Assembly: GCA_007124345.1 (NCBI GenBank)
Contig: SLFH01000014.1
Location: forward strand, 1-8,206
Source: Phycisphaerales bacterium
GTDB lineage: Bacteria > Planctomycetota > Phycisphaerae > Phycisphaerales > UBA1924
Direction: 5' to 3'
Length of the DNA: 8,206 nt
Both the position numbers and the translations under genes were made by a program. Shown here piece by piece: positions 1 through 5,296 of this stretch. How positions within the stretch are numbered: the stretch's first letter is position 1; each line of letters begins with the position of its first letter. The notes under the pieces were generated by a model. It was not told where the DNA came from. It did no database searches and worked only from the letters and a program-made list of their open reading frames with translations.

Positions 1-96
1 GAGCCTCAGGAGATTGGAGGCCAGGTCGTGTTCGGCCGGGGTCAGCGGGGGCAGCCCCCGGCTTGTGTGTGGATTGGGTTCCCCTTCGTGCTGCAC
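1..96 (-). CDS. Possible partial gene leaving the left edge, function unknown
   Basis: A minus-strand frame is open from beyond the spacer to base 1. Its last 20 codons use G or C at nearly every third position, more than the competing frames here. The edge residues read GLPPLTPAEHDLASNLLRL, which looks like the N-terminal part of a real protein. The most plausible start is the GTG at 96-94, but it has no Shine-Dalgarno sequence. The same frame stays open to an ATG at 261-259, where the predicted residues look non-protein-like. The other minus frame is also open over part of this stretch, as is common in GC-rich DNA, so openness alone proves little. No family is recognised. The call is tentative. 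Confidence 0.28.
   Translation of the reverse strand, partial: MQHEGEPNPHTSRGLPPLTPAEHDLASNLLRL
46..60. other. Small G/C hairpin
   Basis: CGGGGG and CCCCCG (46-51 and 55-60) form a perfect six-pair stem around the three-base loop CAG. No T-run follows on either strand, so it is not a convincing intrinsic terminator. It lies inside the possible minus-strand frame at the left edge and may be chance in G/C-rich sequence. Confidence 0.25.
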
Positions 97-107
97 GCGG
101 GTATTCT
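79..107 (+). promoter_or_regulatory. Weak candidate promoter upstream of the small membrane protein
   Basis: TATTCT at 102-107 matches the sigma-70 -10 consensus at four of six positions. TTCCCC at 79-84 matches the -35 consensus at three of six, with a 17-base spacer. Transcription would start near 114 and give a leader of about 145 bases before the ATG at 260. It is the best candidate seen in the first 259 bases, but such matches arise by chance. Confidence 0.18.
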
Positions 108-259
108 GGGCGCTGCGGGCCGTTCCGGCACGCCGGCGCCATGAAATCGGACGGGCCGGGCTCCCAGCAAGTTTCCGTCGGCCCCGATGGGCCCGGGTCG
201 TCGCGCCCGCCGCCAGAGACCAAGGGTCGCGACAGCAGCACGTCAGACAAGGCAGAGCC

Positions 260-499
260 ATGAACGAGATCGCGCAACCCTCCATCATCGAGCAGTTGCT
301 TCAGCCGGGGATTTTTTTCTGGCTTATGCTCGGTGCGATCCCGATCACTGCGATCGTGATGGGATGCCTCGCGTCGATCATCCGCTCGGTGACCCGGGAG
401 CGGACGCGGCGAGAGATCGCGGCGTACATCGCCGAGGGCTCGATGACCCCCGAGCAGGGCGAACGACTCCTCAAGGCCCGCAACAGCGAAGACTGCTGA
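260..499 (+). CDS. Small single-helix membrane protein with SHOCT-like tail
   Basis: This 79-residue protein has a short polar N-terminus, one hydrophobic segment at about residues 17-42, then a basic stretch (RSVTRERTRRE) that should stay in the cytoplasm. The tail, about residues 51-73 (REIAAYIAEGSMTPEQGERL), resembles the SHOCT-type short helical motif: helix, G-S/T-hydrophobic-T-P-E turn, helix. Such motifs occur at the ends of small bacterial membrane proteins and may mediate oligomerisation. The start is the ATG at 260 because AAGG (249-252) lies seven bases upstream. The frame is open back to 14, but the upstream residues are arginine/serine-rich and show no protein character. It converges on the 105-residue minus-strand gene with only ten bases between stops. 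Its role is unknown. Confidence 0.75.
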   Translation: MNEIAQPSIIEQLLQPGIFFWLMLGAIPITAIVMGCLASIIRSVTRERTRREIAAYIAEGSMTPEQGERLLKARNSEDC

Positions 500-509
500 A
501 CCGAGGACG

Positions 510-827
510 TCAGCCGAAGAGCTGCCCCGTGTCGGGGTCGAGCATCTTCCAGCCGGCCTTCTGGCAGAGTCGCCAGAGCACGGCGAAGGCGATGTCCTGC
601 TCCTTCACATGGATCATCACCTGATTGATCTGATCTGAGAAGGTCGCGATCTCGGCGACGAACCCGGGGCCGTGGAGAACCACAATCCCGGAACTCGGCT
701 CGGTGCCGTCGCTCGCGGTATTGAACCCGGCGAACAGATCCCGGACCTCTTGCATCGAGCCGAGGGACATCAGCGAGCCGGGCTCGTCGCCGGGGCGTTG
801 CAGGACAAGGGTGCGGCGTCTGGACAC
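510..827 (-). CDS. Conserved-looking 105-residue protein of unknown function
   Basis: The chosen start is the GTG at 827-825, because GGGAGGA sits four bases upstream (831-837). An alternative in-frame TTG at 851 lacks this support and would add only eight residues. The protein is soluble, with no signal peptide or membrane segment. It has a basic N-terminus (SRRRTLVLQRPGDEPGS), a middle beta-like stretch at about residues 47-62 (GIVVLHGPGFVAEIAT), a segment 66-75 (QINQVMIHVK), a helix 77-91 (QDIAFAVLWRLCQKA), and the ending GWKMLDPDTGQLFG. The HGPG turn and the GWK-x-x-DPDTG end look like conserved family signatures, but I do not recognise the family. It is the last gene of the minus-strand block, 45 bases after the receiver-domain gene, and is probably co-transcribed. 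A role as output or partner of that receiver is guesswork. Confidence 0.72.
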   Translation of the reverse strand: MSRRRTLVLQRPGDEPGSLMSLGSMQEVRDLFAGFNTASDGTEPSSGIVVLHGPGFVAEIATFSDQINQVMIHVKEQDIAFAVLWRLCQKAGWKMLDPDTGQLFG

Positions 828-872
828 GGGTCCTCCCGGAGCCTTGAACAAACCGAGCGGATCGCGGGGCGG

Positions 873-1271
873 TCAGTCCGACGAATCGCCCTCGATGAGC
901 TCGACCGCGGCGTTGAGCAGCGTTTCGAGGGGCACGGGCTTGAAGAGGTACCGGTCCACCCCGAGCGACTCGGCGTAGGCCTTGTGGCGCTTGCCCTCGT
1001 TGGCGGTGACCATGATGACCAACGGGCTGTTCTCCCTGCCCTTGATCTTTTCCAGGGCGAGGAAGCCGCTGCGACCGGGCAGCATCACATCGAGGATGAC
1101 CAGGTCCGGCTCGTGTTCGAGGCAGGCGGCGACGGCTGCGTTGCCGTCCGAGACGGTCATGGTCTCGGCGCCCTCGGCCATGAAGGCGACATTCATCGAT
1201 TCCTGGACATCGTGGTCGTCGTCGACGATGAGCACGCGGGTCCCCTCCAGGCGGCCTTGGTTGTCGGACAT
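873..1271 (-). CDS. Single-domain response regulator (CheY-like receiver)
   Basis: This 132-residue protein is essentially one receiver domain, at about residues 12-127. The beta-1 strand VLIVDDD carries the Mg-binding acidic pair D17/D18. The phospho-acceptor is D61 in PDLVILDVMLPG. The switch threonine is T89 in MVTAN, and the conserved aromatic and lysine are Y108 and K111 in YLFKP. All phosphorylation residues are present, so it should be a competent phospho-acceptor in the cytoplasm. It has no DNA-binding or enzymatic output domain, so signalling must go through protein contact or a phosphorelay. The ATG at 1271 is preceded by AAGGAGA (1281-1287) at a spacing of nine bases, which excludes the longer open frame back to 1343. 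No histidine kinase lies in the window. The gene sits between the acyltransferase and the 105-residue protein and probably shares their transcript. Confidence 0.93.
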   Translation of the reverse strand: MSDNQGRLEGTRVLIVDDDHDVQESMNVAFMAEGAETMTVSDGNAAVAACLEHEPDLVILDVMLPGRSGFLALEKIKGRENSPLVIMVTANEGKRHKAYAESLGVDRYLFKPVPLETLLNAAVELIEGDSSD

Positions 1272-1367
1272 GGTCTTTGGTCTCCTTGGTATCGGGGCTC
1301 CGCGGTCGCGGGGGATTGAACCCGGCCCGGCCCGCCCGAGCAAGCAGCGGGGCTCATCGCCCGGCGA

Positions 1368-2504
1368 TCAGGGCAGTCGTGTCGTGCCGAGTTCGGCCAG
1401 CAGGGCCCTGTCGCGGTCGCTGCGGTCGACAAGGTTTTCGAGCTGGTCGTCGGTCATCCAGGGCAGCGAACGGAGCTTGTTGCGGAGCTTGTCGGGAAAG
1501 GGTTTGTTCAGGCGTTCGTGCGCCGGGCGGCTTCGCCACGAGCGGTGCATCCAAAGGTAGTCGCTCGGGGCCCGCCGGATCATCCGCTCGATCGATCTTC
1601 TGTACCTGGCGCTGAGGTAGTAGATCGGGTCGGGCTGGGCGAGGTAGTCCTCGGGCCCGAAGATGTCGTCGAGTTCGACGACGAAGCGGAACCCCTCCGA
1701 CTCGTCGTGGATGCGTGCCCTGGATGCGTGGTCCAGCGCGTCTCCGGGGCCCTGAACGCCCGGCTCGTGCCAACCGATGCGCCGGGCCTGCCCGCAGATC
1801 ACCACCGCCTCGAACTGCATCGCCAGGAGCGCGATCGACTTGTAGGTGTTCGCCAGCCGACCGAAGAACGGGACGGAGATCCCCCGGTCGCCCCCGTTCT
1901 GGTCGGCGATGAAGCCGATCGGCTCGCCCGACCGCATGATCGCCGGCATCAGGTGGACGGCGCCGAACTTGTCGATCAAACGCAGCCCGCGGCGCGAGCG
2001 GGTCTCGCGCATCCAGCGGTCCAGCGGCTCGAGGTCCAGCGGGCGGTAGAGGGCGTGCATGGGGAAGCCCAGCAGCGCGAGGGTGTAGCCCAGGACCTCC
2101 CAGTTGCCGCAGTGCCCGCTGATGAGGATCATCGGACGCCCCGAGCAAAGGGCCCGGAGGGCGGGGGAGATATCCCCGAACTCGACATGGCGCCGCCAGT
2201 TGCTGGGCGTGAGCAGGCGCCCGGTGAAGGCGACCTCGACCGCGAGCATCGCCAGGTGCTCGTAGCCGGCGAGGGCGACGGCCTCGCGCCTGTCGACGGA
2301 CCACTCCGGGAAAGCGATGCCGAGGTGGTCGGAGGCCCGCTTGAGGCGTTCGCGGTTGAACTTCGCGCCGCCGTAGGCGCGCCCGAGGCGCCTTGCGGTG
2401 TGGAGGGAGGGCGCCGGCCCCGCGAGGAGGGGGGCGCTCATGGCACCGCGGATCGCCCAGTAGGCGGGGAGCTGCGCCCAGTATGGGAGCTTTCCGATCT
2501 TCAT
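1368..2504 (-). CDS. LpxL/HtrB-type lipid A acyltransferase family protein
   Basis: This 378-residue protein belongs to the lysophospholipid acyltransferase superfamily, lipid A lauroyl/myristoyl acyltransferase branch. In that branch an acyl chain is moved from acyl carrier protein to a lipid A precursor, or a related envelope lipid, at the inner face of the cytoplasmic membrane. The hallmark HX4E motif is H131-E136 in SGHCGNWE. Other family features are the DQNGGDRGISVPFFGR block (201-216), and the C-terminal YLWMHRSWRSRP block (316-327). The hydrophobic N-terminal helix around residues 8-29 fits the usual membrane association. About 55 residues beyond the last block are charged and not part of the core. 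The ATG at 2504 has no Shine-Dalgarno sequence; a strong hairpin ends five bases upstream of it. The actual acyl donor and acceptor cannot be read from sequence, and paralogues acting on other lipids are possible. Confidence 0.88.
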   Translation of the reverse strand: MKIGKLPYWAQLPAYWAIRGAMSAPLLAGPAPSLHTARRLGRAYGGAKFNRERLKRASDHLGIAFPEWSVDRREAVALAGYEHLAMLAVEVAFTGRLLTPSNWRRHVEFGDISPALRALCSGRPMILISGHCGNWEVLGYTLALLGFPMHALYRPLDLEPLDRWMRETRSRRGLRLIDKFGAVHLMPAIMRSGEPIGFIADQNGGDRGISVPFFGRLANTYKSIALLAMQFEAVVICGQARRIGWHEPGVQGPGDALDHASRARIHDESEGFRFVVELDDIFGPEDYLAQPDPIYYLSARYRRSIERMIRRAPSDYLWMHRSWRSRPAHERLNKPFPDKLRNKLRSLPWMTDDQLENLVDRSDRDRALLAELGTTRLP

Positions 2505-2509
2505 AGAAC

Positions 2510-2534
2510 GGGCGGGCCCGCGATGGGCCCGCCC
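2510..2534 (-). promoter_or_regulatory. Perfect 10-bp hairpin in the gap before the acyltransferase start
   Basis: GGGCGGGCCC and GGGCCCGCCC (2510-2519 and 2525-2534) form a ten-pair, all-G/C stem with a five-base loop. In the minus-strand transcript it follows the coiled-coil gene stop by 30 bases and ends five bases before the acyltransferase ATG. Only GTTCT follows the stem, so it is a poor intrinsic terminator. Its position would cover the ribosome-binding region, where no Shine-Dalgarno sequence is visible. Possible roles are partial termination, transcript processing or control of translation of the downstream gene. Confidence 0.55.
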
Positions 2535-2564
2535 CTTTGGAGCGTGGGTCTGTCCTGGATCGGG

Positions 2565-3953
2565 TCAGTTGTAGAGCAGGGTGCTCAGGCGGTTCTGGCT
2601 GAGGATGGGGATGCCCACGGCCTCGGCCCTGCGCTGGAACTCGTCGTAGAGCTCGGCCTGATCGTTCAGGCGGATCCACTGGAGCTGGACATCGATCGGC
2701 GCCTGCGAGGAAGGCTGCGGGGGCACCGTTGGACGCTGACCCAGGACGAGGAAGTCGATGTCGCCGGTGAGGTCGGCGGCCTCGCGGGCGTTGATGGCCT
2801 CGCCGCCCCACTCGCGGATGCGGGCGACGATCGAGTCGCGCTCAAACTCGGTGGGCCTGCCGTCGCCGTCTGTGTCGAAATGGCCGAAGACGAGCATGCG
2901 GTACTGCTTGCGCGGGTCGTAGACGGGGTTGGCAATGACATCGCCCCTGAAGATCTGGGCGCGTCCGCGGCGTTCGACGACGCGTGCGGTCGAGGTGGCC
3001 TCGCCGACATTGATGACCTGGATCATCGCCTTGCCCTGGGCGTACTCGCCGGTTCTGGGGTCGGGGGCGATGGACGCGGCGCTCTCGTAGACCTCGAAGA
3101 CCATGTCGAGGACGATCTTGTCGCGCCGCCCGAGGTTGATGGTGACCTGCTGCTGGTCGGCCTGGACGGAGCTGATCGAGCCGTCGACCAGGGCGAACTC
3201 GTCGCGTGGCCGGATGGTGGCGGCGCGGCGCTCGTCGCGGAGGCGCCGGATCTCGTCTTCCAGCCTGAGGATCTGCTCGTCGAGCTGGGCGACCTGGTTG
3301 CGGAGGGTCGCCTTGTCGTTTTCGGCCTCGTCGCGGACCTGCTGCACGCGGACGCGTGTCTCGTCCTCCTGGCGACGGATGCTCTCGATCCCGTCGCGGA
3401 TGCGACCGGCGTACCCGGTGACCTGGCTGGAGAGCTGCTGCTGCTGCTGGGCGATCCCGTCGGCGTCGCGACGCACGCGGGTCGCGTCGTCGGTGAAGAA
3501 GGCACGGGCGGCGGCGAGTCGGGCGGACTCTTCGGCCACGGGCGCTCGCATCTCGTCGATCTGGCTCTGCAGCGAGGCGATCCGCTCACGCTGGTTGGTG
3601 GCGATCCGCAGCAGGCCGACACGCTCGGGATCGATGTCCGCCACGCGCTGCTCGAGGTCGTTGATCGAGATGTCGCGCGAGCCGGCGGCGATGCGGGCGG
3701 CACGCCCGATCACATCCTCCATGTGCGCGAAAACCGACTTGCCCGGACCCGCCCGATCGGCGATCGCGTTGGCCCGGTCGACCTCCCCGCCCGCGACGAA
3801 GCGGTCGCGGGACTGGACCGCGTCTTCCGCCGCGGCTTCGAGGTTGTTCTTCTCGGCGTAGAACATCAGCGTCGTGACGAAAAAGGTCACTGTCAGGATG
3901 CCGAGGATCACGATGGAGATGATCGCCCCAGGGCTGCTTCCGCGAGATGCCAT
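2565..3953 (-). CDS. Membrane-anchored coiled-coil protein with BRCT-like, EF-hand-containing C-terminus
   Basis: This 462-residue protein has four regions. Residues 10-32 form one membrane helix after a short N-terminus with one arginine, so the bulk is probably outside the cytoplasm. Residues about 33-245 are helical and rich in E, R, Q, A and D, with long coiled-coil stretches (120-150 and 185-245) and a five-glutamine run at 169-173. Residues about 253-345 look like a beta domain (DGSISSVQADQQQVTINLG ... FRGDVIANPVYD), loosely like small SH3/OB-type modules of envelope proteins. Residues about 352-409 look BRCT-like: a MLVFGHFD strand, a helix SIVARIREWGG, and the strand DIDFLVLGQRP. Inside it, DTDGDGRPTEFE (360-371) matches a 12-position EF-hand loop (D1, D3, D5, G6, E12). 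GGAG (3961-3964) lies seven bases before the ATG. It is the first gene of the four-gene block. Function unknown; a structural or scaffold role at the envelope is inference. Confidence 0.8.
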   Translation of the reverse strand: MASRGSSPGAIISIVILGILTVTFFVTTLMFYAEKNNLEAAAEDAVQSRDRFVAGGEVDRANAIADRAGPGKSVFAHMEDVIGRAARIAAGSRDISINDLEQRVADIDPERVGLLRIATNQRERIASLQSQIDEMRAPVAEESARLAAARAFFTDDATRVRRDADGIAQQQQQLSSQVTGYAGRIRDGIESIRRQEDETRVRVQQVRDEAENDKATLRNQVAQLDEQILRLEDEIRRLRDERRAATIRPRDEFALVDGSISSVQADQQQVTINLGRRDKIVLDMVFEVYESAASIAPDPRTGEYAQGKAMIQVINVGEATSTARVVERRGRAQIFRGDVIANPVYDPRKQYRMLVFGHFDTDGDGRPTEFERDSIVARIREWGGEAINAREAADLTGDIDFLVLGQRPTVPPQPSSQAPIDVQLQWIRLNDQAELYDEFQRRAEAVGIPILSQNRLSTLLYN

Positions 3954-4293
3954 CGCCGCGCTCCAGTCAGAGTGGTCATCGGAGGCCGCCGTCGGCCGCC
4001 GGCGTGTTCAATCGATGTTCGGCGTTCCCGCCCGCCGGCCCTCAGGAGGACCTCTCGCGGGTTCCAATGGTAGGTACGCACCCAACCCTCGCCGGGATCC
4101 GCCCGGCTGGGGCTGGGGAGTCTCGCCTGAAACGCCCGCCGCGTCAACCCTGCCCCCGAACCCCTCCCATTTTCCTGGTGGGCCCACCCCCTCGCTGGGC
4201 CCCGTGACGACGAACAATCCCGCCCAGGTCCCCGCTCACGCCCCAAGGGCCGGTATCGCGGCCCGCCCGACCCGACTCCGCTGAAAGGCAGCC
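3954..4293. other. Non-coding divergent spacer between the coiled-coil gene and pdxJ
   Basis: These 340 bases separate two divergent genes and must hold both start regions. Reading frames here are short, proline- and arginine-rich and lack placed ribosome sites, so I call no gene. Visible elements are a small hairpin GCCGGG-ATCCG-CCCGGC (4091-4107), a 12-base palindrome (4177-4188), and a pyrimidine-rich top strand at about 4140-4200. TACCAT on the minus strand (4066-4071) matches a -10 box at four of six positions but has no acceptable -35 partner. No convincing promoter was found for either gene. Confidence 0.6.
4177..4188. repeat. 12-base perfect palindrome in the divergent spacer
   Basis: GGTGGGCCCACC reads the same on both strands and lies 105 bases upstream of the pdxJ start. 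Size and position suit a dimeric regulator site, but no second copy was noticed, and a G/C-rich palindrome of this length can occur by chance. Confidence 0.25.
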
Positions 4294-5052
4294 ATGATCC
4301 AGCTCGGCGTCAATATCGATCATGTCGCGACCGTCCGCCAGGCCCGCCGGGGCGTCGAGCCCGACCCGACCCGAGCCGCCCACGAGGCCGAGCTCGGCGG
4401 GGCCGACGGCATCACCGTCCACCTCCGCGAGGACCGGCGCCACATCCAGGACCACGATGTCGAACGCCTGTGCGGGGGCGTGAATGTGCGCCTGAACCTC
4501 GAGATGGCCGCCACCGACGAGATGATCACCATCGCCTCCCGCCTCAAGCCCCACACCGCGATGCTCGTGCCCGAGGGCCGCCAGGAGATCACAACCGAGG
4601 GCGGGCTCGATGTCGCTTCGTTGCGCGACAAGCTCGGGGGCGATGTACGCAAACTGCGCGAGGCGGGGCTGATCGTCTCGGCGTTCATCGACCCCGACCC
4701 CGCACAGGCCGAGGCCGCCGCAGAGATCGGTTTCGATGTCTGTGAAGTGCACACCGGCCCTTACGCGGAGGCGTTCTTCGCCTGCGGGGGCGATTTCCGG
4801 CGCAAACGCCTCTCCGAAGCGCTGGCGCGTGTCGAATCCACAGGCGAAACGATTCTGGGCGCGGGGATGCGTTTCAATGCGGGGCACGCGCTGAACTACC
4901 ACAATGTCGCGCCGATCGCGGCGCTGCGCGGGATTGAGGAACTGCACATCGGACACGCGATTGTCAGCCGTGCGGTTTATGTAGGGATGAGAGAAGCCGT
5001 ACGCCAGATGAAATCGATCATGGTCGAGTCATTCTCCCGCGCGGCTCGCTGA
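4294..5052 (+). CDS. pdxJ: Pyridoxine 5'-phosphate synthase PdxJ
   Basis: PdxJ condenses 1-deoxy-D-xylulose 5-phosphate with 3-amino-2-oxopropyl phosphate to make pyridoxine 5'-phosphate, the ring-closing step of the DXP-dependent vitamin B6 pathway in the cytoplasm. The 252-residue length is close to family norm, with a single TIM-barrel domain. Signature blocks are all intact: LGVNIDHVATVRQAR (4-18), DGITVHLREDRRHI (38-51), NVRLNLEMA (64-72), CEVHTGPYAE (150-159) and AGHALNYHNV (196-205). H43, E70 and H198 correspond to the catalytic His, Glu and His of the family. AAAGG (4284-4288) lies five bases before the ATG. Its neighbours are unrelated to B6 synthesis, and no pdxA is in the window, so it appears to be transcribed alone from the divergent spacer. 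Confidence 0.97.
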   Translation: MIQLGVNIDHVATVRQARRGVEPDPTRAAHEAELGGADGITVHLREDRRHIQDHDVERLCGGVNVRLNLEMAATDEMITIASRLKPHTAMLVPEGRQEITTEGGLDVASLRDKLGGDVRKLREAGLIVSAFIDPDPAQAEAAAEIGFDVCEVHTGPYAEAFFACGGDFRRKRLSEALARVESTGETILGAGMRFNAGHALNYHNVAPIAALRGIEELHIGHAIVSRAVYVGMREAVRQMKSIMVESFSRAAR

Positions 5053-5123
5053 TCGTTTGCCGAGCCGATCCCTCGCTTACCGACAGGCCCGCAAGGAGAA
5101 TCTCTGGCGATCGCGGTGTTAGA

Positions 5124-5149
5124 AACCTCCCTGATTCGCTGGGGAGGTT
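5124..5149 (+). terminator. pdxJ: Terminator-like hairpin after pdxJ
   Basis: AACCTCCC (5124-5131) pairs perfectly with GGGAGGTT (5142-5149) around a ten-base loop, 71 bases after the pdxJ stop. The following bases are not a clean T-run (GACGCAGCTTTCGCG), so termination may be weak or factor-assisted. Its place between the pdxJ stop and the promoter of the next gene fits a transcription boundary. Confidence 0.45.
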
Positions 5150-5176
5150 GACGCAGCTTTCGCGTGTTTCTCCCCC

Positions 5177-5205
5177 TTGACAGTCGCACGCTCGCATCGC
5201 ATGCT
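5177..5205 (+). promoter_or_regulatory. Sigma-70-type promoter candidate for the secreted propeller-like protein
   Basis: TTGACA at 5177-5182 is an exact -35 consensus. After a 17-base spacer, CATGCT at 5200-5205 matches the -10 box at three of six positions. Transcription would start near 5212, giving an 85-base leader that holds the hairpin at 5236-5260 and the ribosome site at 5284-5288. It is the best promoter-like match in the window, weakened by the poor -10 box. Confidence 0.45.
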
Positions 5206-5235
5206 GCTCCTCCTCGTGCGGGCCAGAGCGCCCGC

Positions 5236-5260
5236 CGTCGGGCGACCCCCTCGCCCGACG
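5236..5260 (+). promoter_or_regulatory. Perfect 10-bp leader hairpin
   Basis: CGTCGGGCGA (5236-5245) and TCGCCCGACG (5251-5260) pair without mismatch around the loop CCCCC. The hairpin lies in the predicted leader, 23 bases before the Shine-Dalgarno sequence of the next gene. No T-run follows, so a stability or regulatory role is more likely than termination. It could act at DNA level as an operator instead. Confidence 0.5.
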
Positions 5261-5296
5261 TGGACCACCTCGCGGCTGGTTGTGGGAGTTTTCCGT

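Noticed and set aside
14..259. Longer N-terminus for the small membrane protein
   Set aside because: Upstream residues are arginine/serine/proline-rich without structure, while the ATG at 260 has a placed AAGG seven bases before it.
672..1319. 215-codon plus-strand open frame opposite the receiver gene
   Set aside because: It is antisense to a well-supported response regulator with all catalytic residues.
1272..1367. tRNA-like T-loop (GGGTTCAATCCC) on the minus strand in the gap before the receiver gene
   Set aside because: The T-stem has a mismatch, no matching acceptor strand lies upstream, and no D or anticodon arm can be folded in the 96-base gap.
1354..2811. 485-codon minus-strand open frame overlapping the acyltransferase
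   Set aside because: It is out of frame with the HX4E-containing protein and is rich in R, P, A and G with no domains, so it is a shadow frame.
3434..3448. CTG/CAG triplet run
   Set aside because: It encodes the short glutamine run of the coiled-coil protein; it is too short to treat as an expandable repeat.
1518..4073. Very long plus-strand open frame (851 codons) opposite the minus-strand genes
   Set aside because: It runs antisense across the acyltransferase and the coiled-coil gene, both of which have clear protein features. Its residues are compositionally odd (repetitive V, G, D, L, A), as expected for the complement of high-GC3 coding sequence.
4067..4207. Short plus-strand frame after AGGAGG (4044-4049) in the divergent spacer
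   Set aside because: The spacing to the ATG is 17 bases, too long for the Shine-Dalgarno role, and the 46-residue product is proline/arginine-rich without features.
5177..5296. Start of the propeller-like protein at the TTG at 5177
   Set aside because: The ATG at 5297 is followed by a classical signal peptide and preceded by GGGAG at eight bases. The TTG coincides with the -35 box, so it lies upstream of the predicted transcript.
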